A DNA stretch of 8,847 nt from JBCCOW01 sp038749105 (lineage in GTDB: Bacteria > Planctomycetota > Phycisphaerae > Phycisphaerales > Phycisphaeraceae): assembly GCA_038749105.1 (NCBI GenBank), contig JBCDIM010000103.1:1-8847 (forward strand). The letters run 5' to 3'. Below are positions 1 to 5,139 of the stretch, piece after piece (within the stretch, counting starts at the first letter, position 1; each line of letters opens with the position of its first letter). The notes beneath the pieces were generated by a model. That model was not told where the DNA came from, did not search any database, and saw nothing but the letters and a program-made list of their open reading frames with translations. A program made the position numbers and the translations under genes.

Positions 1-1
1 C

Positions 2-361
2 TACGGCGGCGAAAAAGTCACCCCCGGCTACAACGTCATGGGCGTCGCCAAGGCCTGCCTCGAACACACCACCCGCTACCTCGCCTTCGAGCTCGGCAGC
101 AAAGACATCCGCGTCAACTGCATCTCCGCCGGCCCCTTCAAGACCCTCGCCGGCTCCGGCGTCGGCGGCATCGAGGACATGATCAAGTTCCAGGAATACG
201 CCTCCTCCATGAAGCGCTGCAACACCGGCGAAGAGGTCGGCGACACCGCGGTCTACCTCCTATCCGATCTTTCTTCCGGGGTCACCGGCGAGACGATCCA
301 TGTCGACTGCGGCTACAGCATCGTCGGCGTACCCGAAAAGCCCACCGAAGACGTGCGCTGA
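2..361 (+). CDS. fabI: Enoyl-[acyl-carrier-protein] reductase (NADH), FabI, C-terminal part
   Basis: FabI performs the last reduction of each fatty-acid elongation cycle, turning trans-2-enoyl-ACP into acyl-ACP with NAD(P)H in the cytoplasm. The reading frame is open from base 2, so the N-terminal Rossmann half with the nucleotide-binding glycines lies outside the window; about 119 residues remain. The segment YNVMGVAKA carries the short-chain dehydrogenase Tyr-x6-Lys catalytic pair (Tyr156 and Lys163 in E. coli numbering), and the first codon appears to be the equivalent of Tyr146. Next come RVNCISAGPFKTLAGSGV, the strand and substrate-binding loop typical of FabI, and near the end the family signature LSDLSSGVTGETIHVDCGYS. 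The Cys in VDCGY replaces the Gly seen in many homologs, a tolerated variation. The gene faces copy A of the paralog array tail to tail. Family assignment is firm; the missing 5' part prevents any statement on start or promoter. Confidence 0.95.
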   Translation, partial: YGGEKVTPGYNVMGVAKACLEHTTRYLAFELGSKDIRVNCISAGPFKTLAGSGVGGIEDMIKFQEYASSMKRCNTGEEVGDTAVYLLSDLSSGVTGETIHVDCGYSIVGVPEKPTEDVR

Positions 362-364
362 CCC

Positions 365-421
365 TCACCTACGCTACGGACGAATCCAAACCGTGTAGCG
401 GGTGACGCGAAGCTTCCCGCT
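365..421. terminator. Alternative hairpins in the convergent gap between fabI and paralog A
   Basis: Two mutually exclusive inverted repeats share bases 397-402. The first pairs TCACC plus CGCTAC (365-377, with a two-base bulge) with GTAGCG plus GGTGA (395-405), and its loop can add GGA-CGAA-TCC. The second pairs AGCGGG (397-402) with CCCGCT (416-421). The site lies between convergent genes, where a bidirectional terminator is expected, but neither strand shows a clear T tract, so the terminator role is an inference. Confidence 0.35.
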
Positions 422-462
422 TACACCCGCGGGGACCTGGGGCGCTCCGGCTACACACCCAT

Positions 463-519
463 TCAATCGTGCACCAACCACGCGTCGTGCGCACCCGCCG
501 CCTCGAACAGGTTATCGCT
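463..519 (-). repeat. Conserved 57-nt 3' block (copy 1 of 4) shared by the paralogs
   Basis: The last 19 codons of each paralog, stop included, form a block at 463-519, 1223-1279, 2086-2142 and 2885-2941. Copies A and B differ at only 3 of 57 bases, all synonymous; A and C differ at 5. Similarity ends at the TGA stop: the following bases are unrelated in the four copies. Conserved protein motifs elsewhere in these genes have diverged at synonymous sites much more. Confidence 0.8.
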
Positions 520-1158
520 CGTATGCTCGCGCCGGGTACCCGGCGTGGTCGCGGGCACCGATGACGGCTCGGTATACGCGGTCTCGACCACGTGCGTCTT
601 CTTGAACATCGTGCTGTTATCGTTCCGCAAGACGCTGCCCTGCCAGTCGCCGGGCGCTGCCGTCCACACGCTCTGAACGTTCGCTGTCGCATCCACACCG
701 GTATTGCGGTCCGACAGCACGGCCTCTTCGTAGCTCATCGTCACCGACCACGCATTGACCCGGCCGCCCGGTGTCCTCAGTTCCAGGCCTGCGTACGAAT
801 GATTCGCCGGAGTCACCACGTAACCCGAACCGACGTCTAACGCCTCGGCCATCGATGCCTCCACCGGATTGATCAGGTATTCAGGGGTAAACGAGTTGGC
901 ATCCAGCAGCAGTGCAAACCGCTCGGAGACCGCCGACGCAACCACCGCGCCAGAGCTGTCGAGCCCAGGGAAATAGTCCTTGTTGCCCTGCGCATAGATC
1001 ACCATCGCCTGATGGATCCCCCGGAGCTGTGTCTGGTTGACCAGGTGCCGTGGGGTCCGGCGTACCTGTGATTCGCGGAGCGACGGGAGGATGATCATCG
1101 CCCCGATCGCCAAGAGACACCCGATCACAATCAGCACCAGCACGTCGTTGCGTTTCAT
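463..1158 (-). CDS. Pseudopilin-like membrane-anchored protein, tandem paralog A
   Basis: This is a 231-residue protein of unknown function and the last gene of the minus-strand array. Residues 1-5 (MKRND) are charged and followed by one hydrophobic helix (about 6-25), predicting an N-in anchor with the rest outside the cytoplasm. The core holds TQLRGIHQ (43-50), YAQGNKDYFPGLDSSG (55-70), INP (96-98), NHSYAGLEL (119-127), VLSDRNTG (147-154), RNDNS (178-182), and the tail SDNLFEAAGAHDAWLVHD (214-231). The order NKxYFPxxDS, then DRN, then a W-x-G-x-V-x-x-ND turn resembles planctomycete pseudopilin-like proteins, whose late motif is usually NVLFADGHV. The normal GFTLIE prepilin signal is absent. 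The ATG at 1158 matches the paralogs' start; only GAG just upstream resembles a ribosome site. It follows copy B by 64 bases, so probably shares its transcript. Membership of the paralog family is certain; the pseudopilin link is inferred. Confidence 0.85.
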   Translation of the reverse strand: MKRNDVLVLIVIGCLLAIGAMIILPSLRESQVRRTPRHLVNQTQLRGIHQAMVIYAQGNKDYFPGLDSSGAVVASAVSERFALLLDANSFTPEYLINPVEASMAEALDVGSGYVVTPANHSYAGLELRTPGGRVNAWSVTMSYEEAVLSDRNTGVDATANVQSVWTAAPGDWQGSVLRNDNSTMFKKTHVVETAYTEPSSVPATTPGTRREHTSDNLFEAAGAHDAWLVHD

Positions 1159-1183
1159 CTCGACATCTTACCGACCGCTCCGC

Positions 1184-1222
1184 CCCACCCACCTCGCCCA
1201 CCCACCGCACCCGCCCACCGCC
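1184..1222 (-). repeat. Three-unit 13-bp tandem repeat with G-quadruplex pattern
   Basis: On the plus strand the units are CCCACCCACCTCG, CCCACCCACCGCA and CCCGCCCACCGCC, directly abutting the stop codon of copy B at 1223. On the minus (mRNA-sense) strand this gives six runs of at least three G (paired with C runs 1183-1186, 1188-1190, 1197-1199, 1201-1203, 1210-1212 and 1214-1216). They are separated by loops of 1, 6, 1, 6 and 1 bases, which fits the G3+N1-7 quadruplex pattern. It ends about 25 bases before the start codon of copy A. Confidence 0.8.
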
Positions 1223-1912
1223 TCAATCATGCACCAACCACGCGTCGTGCGCACCCGCCGCCTCGAACAGATTGTCGCTGTTGTTCCAATGGCGGCCCCC
1301 CGCCATCGCCCCCGGACTGGACAGCGGCACGAAGTACCCCGTGTCCACCAGATGCGTGAGCTCGTACGACGTGCTGTTGTCGTTCCACACGACCATCCCC
1401 TCCCAACCACCCGAGCGGGCGCTCCACACGCTGCGGGTATCGGAGTGCGCGTCGGCCCCCGTGTTGCGATCGCCCAGCACCACCTCATGTGTGTCCAGCG
1501 TCTCCGACCACGCGTGCACCCGCCCGCCCGGCACCGTCAGATCGAGCCCCGCATAAGAGTGATTGGCGGTCGTCACGGCGTAGCCCGAACCGGGATCGAC
1601 CGCCTCGATCGGATGACGGTCGGCGGGGTTGATCAGGTAGTCGGGCGGCAGCGAGCCGGCGTCGAGCAACACCGCAAACTGGCCGGACAGCGTGGGCTCA
1701 ACCACCGCCCCGCTCGCATCAATCCCGGGGTAATTCCCCTTGTTGCTCTGGGCATAGACCACCATGCCCTGATGAATGCCCCGCAACTGCGTCGAGTTCG
1801 TGGGTTGCCACCCTTGCACACGCGGCGCGGTCAGCACCGGCAGGACGATCACGGCTAACAGACTCACCACACACAGGATCACGATCAAGGCAATAACATC
1901 GTTCCGCCGCAT
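1223..1912 (-). CDS. Pseudopilin-like membrane-anchored protein, tandem paralog B
   Basis: This is a 229-residue protein of unknown function, close in layout to copies A and C. It starts MRRNDVIALI, identical over ten residues to copy C, and continues as a single hydrophobic anchor (about 6-25). Core motifs are TQLRGIHQ (41-48), YAQSNKGNYPGIDASG (53-68), LINP (93-96), NHSYAGLDL (117-125), AWSET (134-138), VLGDRNTG (145-152), WNDNS (176-180) and the tail SDNLFEAAGAHDAWLVHD (212-229). The Ser of the usual SDRN is Gly here. The NKGNYPGID region and the late ND turn align by eye with pseudopilin-like proteins, but the prepilin cleavage motif is missing. The ATG at 1912 is supported by the paralogs. 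Copy C ends 173 bases upstream of this start; no convincing promoter or ribosome site was found in that gap, so co-transcription is possible but not shown. Confidence 0.85.
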   Translation of the reverse strand: MRRNDVIALIVILCVVSLLAVIVLPVLTAPRVQGWQPTNSTQLRGIHQGMVVYAQSNKGNYPGIDASGAVVEPTLSGQFAVLLDAGSLPPDYLINPADRHPIEAVDPGSGYAVTTANHSYAGLDLTVPGGRVHAWSETLDTHEVVLGDRNTGADAHSDTRSVWSARSGGWEGMVVWNDNSTSYELTHLVDTGYFVPLSSPGAMAGGRHWNNSDNLFEAAGAHDAWLVHD

Positions 1913-2085
1913 TGACGGAGCGTAACACGGTCAACAATGAGACCCCTAACGGATTGAAGCGGCGGCGCTGGCATCGGATCGAGCGACCACGCGTTGCCGA
2001 GCACCCGTAGACGGACACGGACAGCGTCCGCCCCAGACGCCGTAGGCCTCCGGCTTCCACCGCACAGTCCATCACAGCCACGAAA

Positions 2086-2784
2086 TCAATCGTGCACCAT
2101 CCACGCGTCGTGCGGCCCCGCCGCCTCAAACAGGTTGTCGCTCGGAAACGCATACGGGCTTGGCGCTGTGGCGGCACTTGTGAGGTACGGAGACCGGCCC
2201 GAGTAGTCCGTGGCCTGGATATGAGACTCTTCATACCGGGTGCTGTTGTCGTTCCATGCGATCGAACCCGACCAGACGCCCGGGCTTCCTGACCAGACAC
2301 TCTCCACATTGGCGTGGGGGTCCGGCCCCGTGTTGCGATCACTCAGAACAATCTCCTGTCGAGAAAGCGTCTCGCTCCATGCCGACCGGCGACGCCCACT
2401 CGTACGGATGTCCAGCCCCGCGAACGAGTGGTTGTAGATGCTCACCACATAGCCCGACCCGTAGTCGATCGCTTCGGTGAGGTGGTCATCTAAAGGGTTG
2501 ATGATGTAGTCGGGAGTGAACGCGTTGGTGTCGAGCAGGATGGCTAGCCGGCGCGACATCGTCGGATCAGACAGCACGCCGGCAGAGTCCAGCCCTGGGA
2601 AGTGGCCCTTGTTGCCCAGCGCGTAGATCACCATGCTCTGGTGGATCCCGCGGAGCTGCGTGTTGTTGGTGACGAACCGCGGCGTGGGCCCACGGCGATC
2701 GCCGAGAAGCGGAAGAACCAGGACCACCAAAGCTCCGCCCACAATCACGATAGCGATCAGGGCGATCACATCATTCCGTCGCAT
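2086..2784 (-). CDS. Pseudopilin-like membrane-anchored protein, tandem paralog C
   Basis: This is a 232-residue member of the array, function unknown. The anchor (about 6-27, rich in I, V, L and G) follows MRRND and precedes a basic segment (RGPTPRF, 31-37), then TQLRGIHQ (42-49), YALGNKGHFPGLDSAG (54-69), IINP (94-97), NHSFAGLDI (118-126), AWSET (135-139), VLSDRNTG (146-153), WNDNS (177-181) and SDNLFEAAGPHDAWMVHD (215-232). The tail differs from A and B by Pro for Ala and Met for Leu. The topology predicts a periplasmic or surface domain of about 205 residues held by one helix. The ATG at 2784 matches B exactly at protein level. GAAG lies too close to the ATG and GGAG too far away to be a normal ribosome site. 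The gap to copy D is 100 bases. Confidence 0.85.
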   Translation of the reverse strand: MRRNDVIALIAIVIVGGALVVLVLPLLGDRRGPTPRFVTNNTQLRGIHQSMVIYALGNKGHFPGLDSAGVLSDPTMSRRLAILLDTNAFTPDYIINPLDDHLTEAIDYGSGYVVSIYNHSFAGLDIRTSGRRRSAWSETLSRQEIVLSDRNTGPDPHANVESVWSGSPGVWSGSIAWNDNSTRYEESHIQATDYSGRSPYLTSAATAPSPYAFPSDNLFEAAGPHDAWMVHD

Positions 2785-2884
2785 GGCTTCAGCTTACTCC
2801 AACCCAGCATGAACGCATTCCGCGAATCGGAGCTTCCAACGACCGCTGCCGGTTGACAAGGTGTTGGCCTCAGCGAACCAGTGG

Positions 2885-3634
2885 TCAATCATGCACCAAC
2901 CACGCGTCGTGCGGCCCCACCGCCTCGAAGAGGTTGTCACTTGCAATCGTGTAACGTTGACTCGGCATCCTGGCGGTCTGACCAAACAGTGTGCTTATCG
3001 AATACTCGGCGTACTCCGTATCCAAGCGATGGGTCTGCTCGTACCTGACGCTGCCATCGTTCCTAACTACGGTCCCCTCCCACACTCCGGGGGCTTGCGT
3101 CCAAACACTCCGAACACCACTGCCTGCATTAGGACCTGTATTGCGATCAGAAAGCACAACTTGATATGTATCATTAGTCTCGCTCCATGCAGCGGTTCTA
3201 GCTCCAGACTGTGAAAGGTCCAAGCCAGCGTACGAATGATTTAACTTGCTCAAAACAAATCCCGCATCGCCACCAGACGCTTGCTGTACGCCGGAGTCTG
3301 CGGGGTTGACCAGATAGTCCGGATCAATGAAATTTCCATTGAGCAGTAGTTCAAACCGCTTCGAAAGTGCAGCCTCAACGACATTGCCCTGCGAATCAAT
3401 CCCAGGGAAGTATCCGTTGTTGTTCCGGGAATAGATGATCATCGCCATATGAAGCCCACGCAGTTGGGTGGCATTGAGCATCTGAAACTTCTCAGCTGTT
3501 GATAGCTGATCCGAAGAACTTTGCCTGTCGCTTGAATGATCTGGCGTATCGCTACCACACGAAAGCAACACAGAGGCACCCAGCCCGAATGCGCAAAACA
3601 TCCCGACCAACACAACAACGTCACGTATTTGCAT
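2885..3634 (-). CDS. Pseudopilin-like protein with probable lipobox, tandem paralog D
   Basis: This is a 249-residue protein, first in the array in the direction of transcription and the most divergent. The start was set at the ATG at 3634 because MQIRDVVVLV aligns with the starts of the other copies; a longer GTG start at 3673 would lie inside the rpsD terminator. The hydrophobic stretch ends in LLSC (Cys26), a plausible lipobox, followed by a Ser/Asp-rich linker (about 27-47). A lipid-anchored protein is therefore likely, unlike A to C. Then come TQLRGLH (56-62), NNNGYFPGIDSQG (71-83), VNPAD (109-113), NHSYAGLDL (132-140), AWSET (149-153), VLSDRNTG (160-167), RNDGSVRY (191-198) and SDNLFEAVGPHDAWLVHD (232-249). 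It alone keeps DGSV, the ancestral-looking form of the late motif. Base composition is visibly richer in A and T than the flanking genes. Function unknown; the lipobox awaits a predictor. Confidence 0.82.
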   Translation of the reverse strand: MQIRDVVVLVGMFCAFGLGASVLLSCGSDTPDHSSDRQSSSDQLSTAEKFQMLNATQLRGLHMAMIIYSRNNNGYFPGIDSQGNVVEAALSKRFELLLNGNFIDPDYLVNPADSGVQQASGGDAGFVLSKLNHSYAGLDLSQSGARTAAWSETNDTYQVVLSDRNTGPNAGSGVRSVWTQAPGVWEGTVVRNDGSVRYEQTHRLDTEYAEYSISTLFGQTARMPSQRYTIASDNLFEAVGPHDAWLVHD

Positions 3635-3661
3635 CGCTTCAGTGTATAGGGATAAGGCGGC

Positions 3662-3698
3662 CAACAAAAACACCCCGACCTTTGAGCCGAGGCGTTTT
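3662..3698 (-). terminator. Intrinsic terminator after rpsD
   Basis: On the minus strand an 11-base arm AACGCCTCGGC, loop TCAAAG and arm GTCGGGGTGTT form a stem with eight Watson-Crick and three G-T pairs. It is followed by TTTG and TT, giving a short U tract. It begins about 35 bases after the rpsD stop, exactly where a terminator is expected. A shorter T run on the other side (TTTT on the plus strand) would allow weak action in both directions. It ends only about 28 bases before the start of paralog D. Confidence 0.75.
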
Positions 3699-3732
3699 CG
3701 TAGTTCAATTGCAATCGGCGGAGCCGAAATCC

Positions 3733-4335
3733 TTAGCGGTAGTATTCGATGATCAGGTTCATGTTCACGTCGAACGGCACCTGGTCGGGCGTGGGGACCG
3801 ACACGATCGACGCGGTCAGCGTGGACGGATCGAAGCTCAGCCAGCCGGGGACTTCGAGGCCGGCGAGGGATTCGAGGGACTCGCGGACGAGGTTCTTGAC
3901 CTTGTCCTTCTTGATGGTGAGGGTGTCGCCAACCTTGATCTGGTAGGAGGGGCGGTCGACCTTCTTGCCGTTGACCTGGATGTGGCCGTGGGCGACGAGC
4001 TGGCGGGCGGCCCAGATGGTGCGGGCGAATCCGAGGCGGCGGATGACGTTGTCGAGGCGCTGCTCGAGGAGGCGGAGCAGGTTGTCGCCGGTGTTGCCCT
4101 TCTGGCGGTTGGCTTCCTTGACGGTGAGGCGGAACTGCTTCTCCATCACGTTGTAGTGGAAGCGGAGTTTCTGTTTTTCGTTGAGGCGGACGCCGTAGTC
4201 GCGGAGGCGTCGGCCGCGGAAGCCGTGCATACCCGGGGGGTTGAGCTGGCGCTTGGTGGTGTGCTTGGGGATGTCGGCGATGGGGACGCCAACGCGGCGG
4301 GAGAGCTTGACCTTGGGGCCGGTGTAGTTGGCCAT
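3733..4335 (-). CDS. rpsD: 30S ribosomal protein S4
   Basis: S4 is a primary 16S rRNA-binding protein that starts assembly of the small subunit body, and in many bacteria it represses its own operon's translation. The 200-residue product is close to the usual 200-210. It begins MANYTGPKVKLSRR, the normal S4 start, and contains no Cys, so it is the zinc-free (C-minus) form. The N-terminal domain spans about 1-90 (GMHGFRGRRLRDYGVRL at 35-51). The S4 RNA-binding fold follows at about 92-155, with LDNVIRRLGFA (94-104) and HGHIQVNGKKVDRPSY (116-131). The C-terminus ends in NLIIEYYR, as in typical S4. It stands alone rather than in the rpsM-rpsK-rpsD-rpoA cluster. It has its own promoter, leader and terminator. 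The start codon has no strong Shine-Dalgarno sequence. The identification is secure. Confidence 0.98.
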   Translation of the reverse strand: MANYTGPKVKLSRRVGVPIADIPKHTTKRQLNPPGMHGFRGRRLRDYGVRLNEKQKLRFHYNVMEKQFRLTVKEANRQKGNTGDNLLRLLEQRLDNVIRRLGFARTIWAARQLVAHGHIQVNGKKVDRPSYQIKVGDTLTIKKDKVKNLVRESLESLAGLEVPGWLSFDPSTLTASIVSVPTPDQVPFDVNMNLIIEYYR

Positions 4336-4414
4336 GATGGGTGTACCCGGCGGTTTCCCGGCGGGCCCTCGTTCGTGCTCGGCCGTGGCTACGACGTCGC
4401 AGGGGGAAGAAGTT

Positions 4415-4433
4415 CAGGGCGGCGGTCGCCCTG
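4415..4433 (-). promoter_or_regulatory. Hairpin in the rpsD 5' leader
   Basis: A perfect 7-bp stem, CAGGGCG / CGCCCTG around loop ACCGC, starts a few bases after the predicted rpsD transcription start and about 80 bases before the ATG. S4 is known in other bacteria to bind its own leader and repress translation. Whether this hairpin takes part is inference; it could also simply protect the 5' end of the message. Confidence 0.45.
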
Positions 4434-4446
4434 CGTGGGATCGGGG

Positions 4447-4475
4447 AGTATGGCGGATTAAGGCGTATTTGGCAA
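4447..4475 (-). promoter_or_regulatory. Sigma70-type promoter of rpsD
   Basis: On the minus strand TTGCCA (five of six matches to the -35 consensus) is followed by a 17-base spacer and CATACT (four of six matches to the -10). Transcription would start near 4440, giving a leader of about 105 bases before the rpsD ATG at 4335. It is the best-matching promoter seen in the window and lies outside the flanking palindromes. Confidence 0.65.
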
Positions 4476-4486
4476 GCTGGCGGATG

Positions 4487-4559
4487 GAGCCGCGGGTGTG
4501 AACCCGCGGGCGGCGCTGCGGCCCCCTTGGCCCGGCCCGCGGATTGAGATCCGCGGCTT
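4487..4559. repeat. BIME-like pair of inverted REP-type palindromes
   Basis: Two GC-rich palindromes face each other. Unit 1 has the perfect stem CCGCGGGT / ACCCGCGG (4490-4497 with 4502-4509) and loop GTGA. Unit 2 has the perfect stem CCGCGGAT / ATCCGCGG (4537-4544 with 4549-4556) and loop TGAG. Unit 1 (4488-4511) and the reverse complement of unit 2 (4535-4558) agree at 20 of 24 positions, so the units are inverted copies separated by about 23 bases. Unit 2 begins within a few bases of the crcB stop codon. The layout is that of bacterial interspersed mosaic elements; presence elsewhere in the genome cannot be seen here. Confidence 0.7.
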
Positions 4560-4561
4560 CA

Positions 4562-4972
4562 TCAAGCCCCCGCCGGGCTCAGCAGGTGCTTCGCCACCGC
4601 GTACCCCAGCAGCGCCAACGCCAGCGCCCCCGCGTTGTGGGCCAGCACGTGCAGCGCCGTGTTCAGCCACTGCCCGCCCCGGGCGTGCGTCACCGCCTGG
4701 AACGCGTAGGTTGAGAACGTCGTGAACGCCCCCATGAACCCCGTCAGCAGCACCAGCTTCACCGGCTCGGGCCAGTGCGACCGTGCTTCGAACAACCCGA
4801 ACACCAGCCCGTACAGCAAAGACCCCACCAGGTTCACCAGCAGCGTCCCCAGCACAAGGCGCTTCGCCGCCGCACTCTGCGAGAGCACGTCGATCCCGTA
4901 CCGGGCCAGCGTCCCAGCCCCCCCCGCACCCGCCAACGCGAGCCCCAAGATCAGGTGATTCCCAGACGGCAT
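4562..4972 (-). CDS. crcB: Fluoride efflux channel FluC (CrcB)
   Basis: CrcB/Fluc proteins form dual-topology dimeric channels in the inner membrane that let fluoride leave the cell. From the ATG at 4972 the protein has 136 residues, near the family norm of 120-130. A TTG eight codons upstream is also in frame but has no support and adds a non-family extension. Visible motifs are GGAGTLARY (17-25; family GGxGAxxRY), the pore Asn with its following glycine in NLVGS (47-51), and GFMGAFTTFSTY (78-89; family GFCGGFTTFSTF). Four hydrophobic segments lie at about 7-25, 37-60, 70-95 and 103-130. Two in-frame TGA codons end the gene, followed at once by a palindrome. It is divergent from resB across a 167-base gap. 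No fluoride riboswitch was recognised. A single copy suggests a homodimer, unless another gene lies elsewhere. Confidence 0.95.
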   Translation of the reverse strand: MPSGNHLILGLALAGAGGAGTLARYGIDVLSQSAAAKRLVLGTLLVNLVGSLLYGLVFGLFEARSHWPEPVKLVLLTGFMGAFTTFSTYAFQAVTHARGGQWLNTALHVLAHNAGALALALLGYAVAKHLLSPAGA

Positions 4973-5045
4973 CCCGCCACTGTAACGGCCACGCAAAGCC
5001 CCGCGAAATCGCCCCGTTCGCCCCCTCGGAACACGCCCGCCGGTC

Positions 5046-5051
5046 TATACT
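5046..5051 (+). promoter_or_regulatory. Possible -10 element upstream of resB
   Basis: TATACT matches five of six -10 consensus bases and sits about 90 bases before the resB ATG in the divergent crcB-resB gap. No convincing -35 hexamer is found 16-18 bases upstream, so the call rests on the -10 and its position alone. The complementary strand offers TATAGA overlapping it, which might serve crcB. Confidence 0.3.
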
Positions 5052-5071
5052 TTCGAACGCCTCCAAACAGA

Positions 5072-5100
5072 CCGGATGAACGTTTTCGGGGGTCATCCGG
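5072..5100. promoter_or_regulatory. Perfect 8-bp inverted repeat in the resB leader
   Basis: CCGGATGA (5072-5079) and TCATCCGG (5093-5100) are perfect inverted copies around a 13-base loop containing CGTTTTCGGG. The element lies about 40 bases upstream of the resB ATG and downstream of the possible -10. It could be an operator half-site pair, a leader hairpin or a weak terminator; no T run follows, and nothing in the sequence decides between these. Confidence 0.45.
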
Positions 5101-5139
5101 GGGGCAGCTATCAGGCCCGGTTCAGCCGGCCATCACGCC

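Noticed and set aside
1037..2292. Plus-strand open frames encoding similar peptides (MHQPRVVR-type starts) opposite the ends of the paralogs
   Set aside because: They are antisense images of the conserved paralog 3' blocks; similarity follows from the sense-strand conservation, and the rest of these frames has no shared features.
2853..2858. Perfect TTGACA -35 element on the plus strand between copies C and D
   Set aside because: No -10 lies at a suitable distance and no plus-strand gene follows.
463..2941. Reading the conserved 3' blocks as integron attC-type or phage attachment sites
   Set aside because: The blocks are fully coding, stop exactly at the stop codon, lack the inverted core sites of attC, and no integrase gene is present in the window.
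3499..4461. A 320-codon plus-strand frame across rpsD
   Set aside because: It is antisense to the unmistakable rpsD gene and is low-complexity Val/Ala/Glu/Gly sequence typical of high-GC shadow frames.
4973..4996. TTG start for crcB giving eight extra residues
   Set aside because: The extension has no counterpart in the family and the ATG at 4972 gives the usual length and N-terminal layout.
4973..5060. Fluoride riboswitch (crcB motif) in front of the fluoride channel gene
   Set aside because: The leader is GC-rich, but the conserved GAUG-C-CCUA pseudoknot core could not be found in either the near or far part of the gap.
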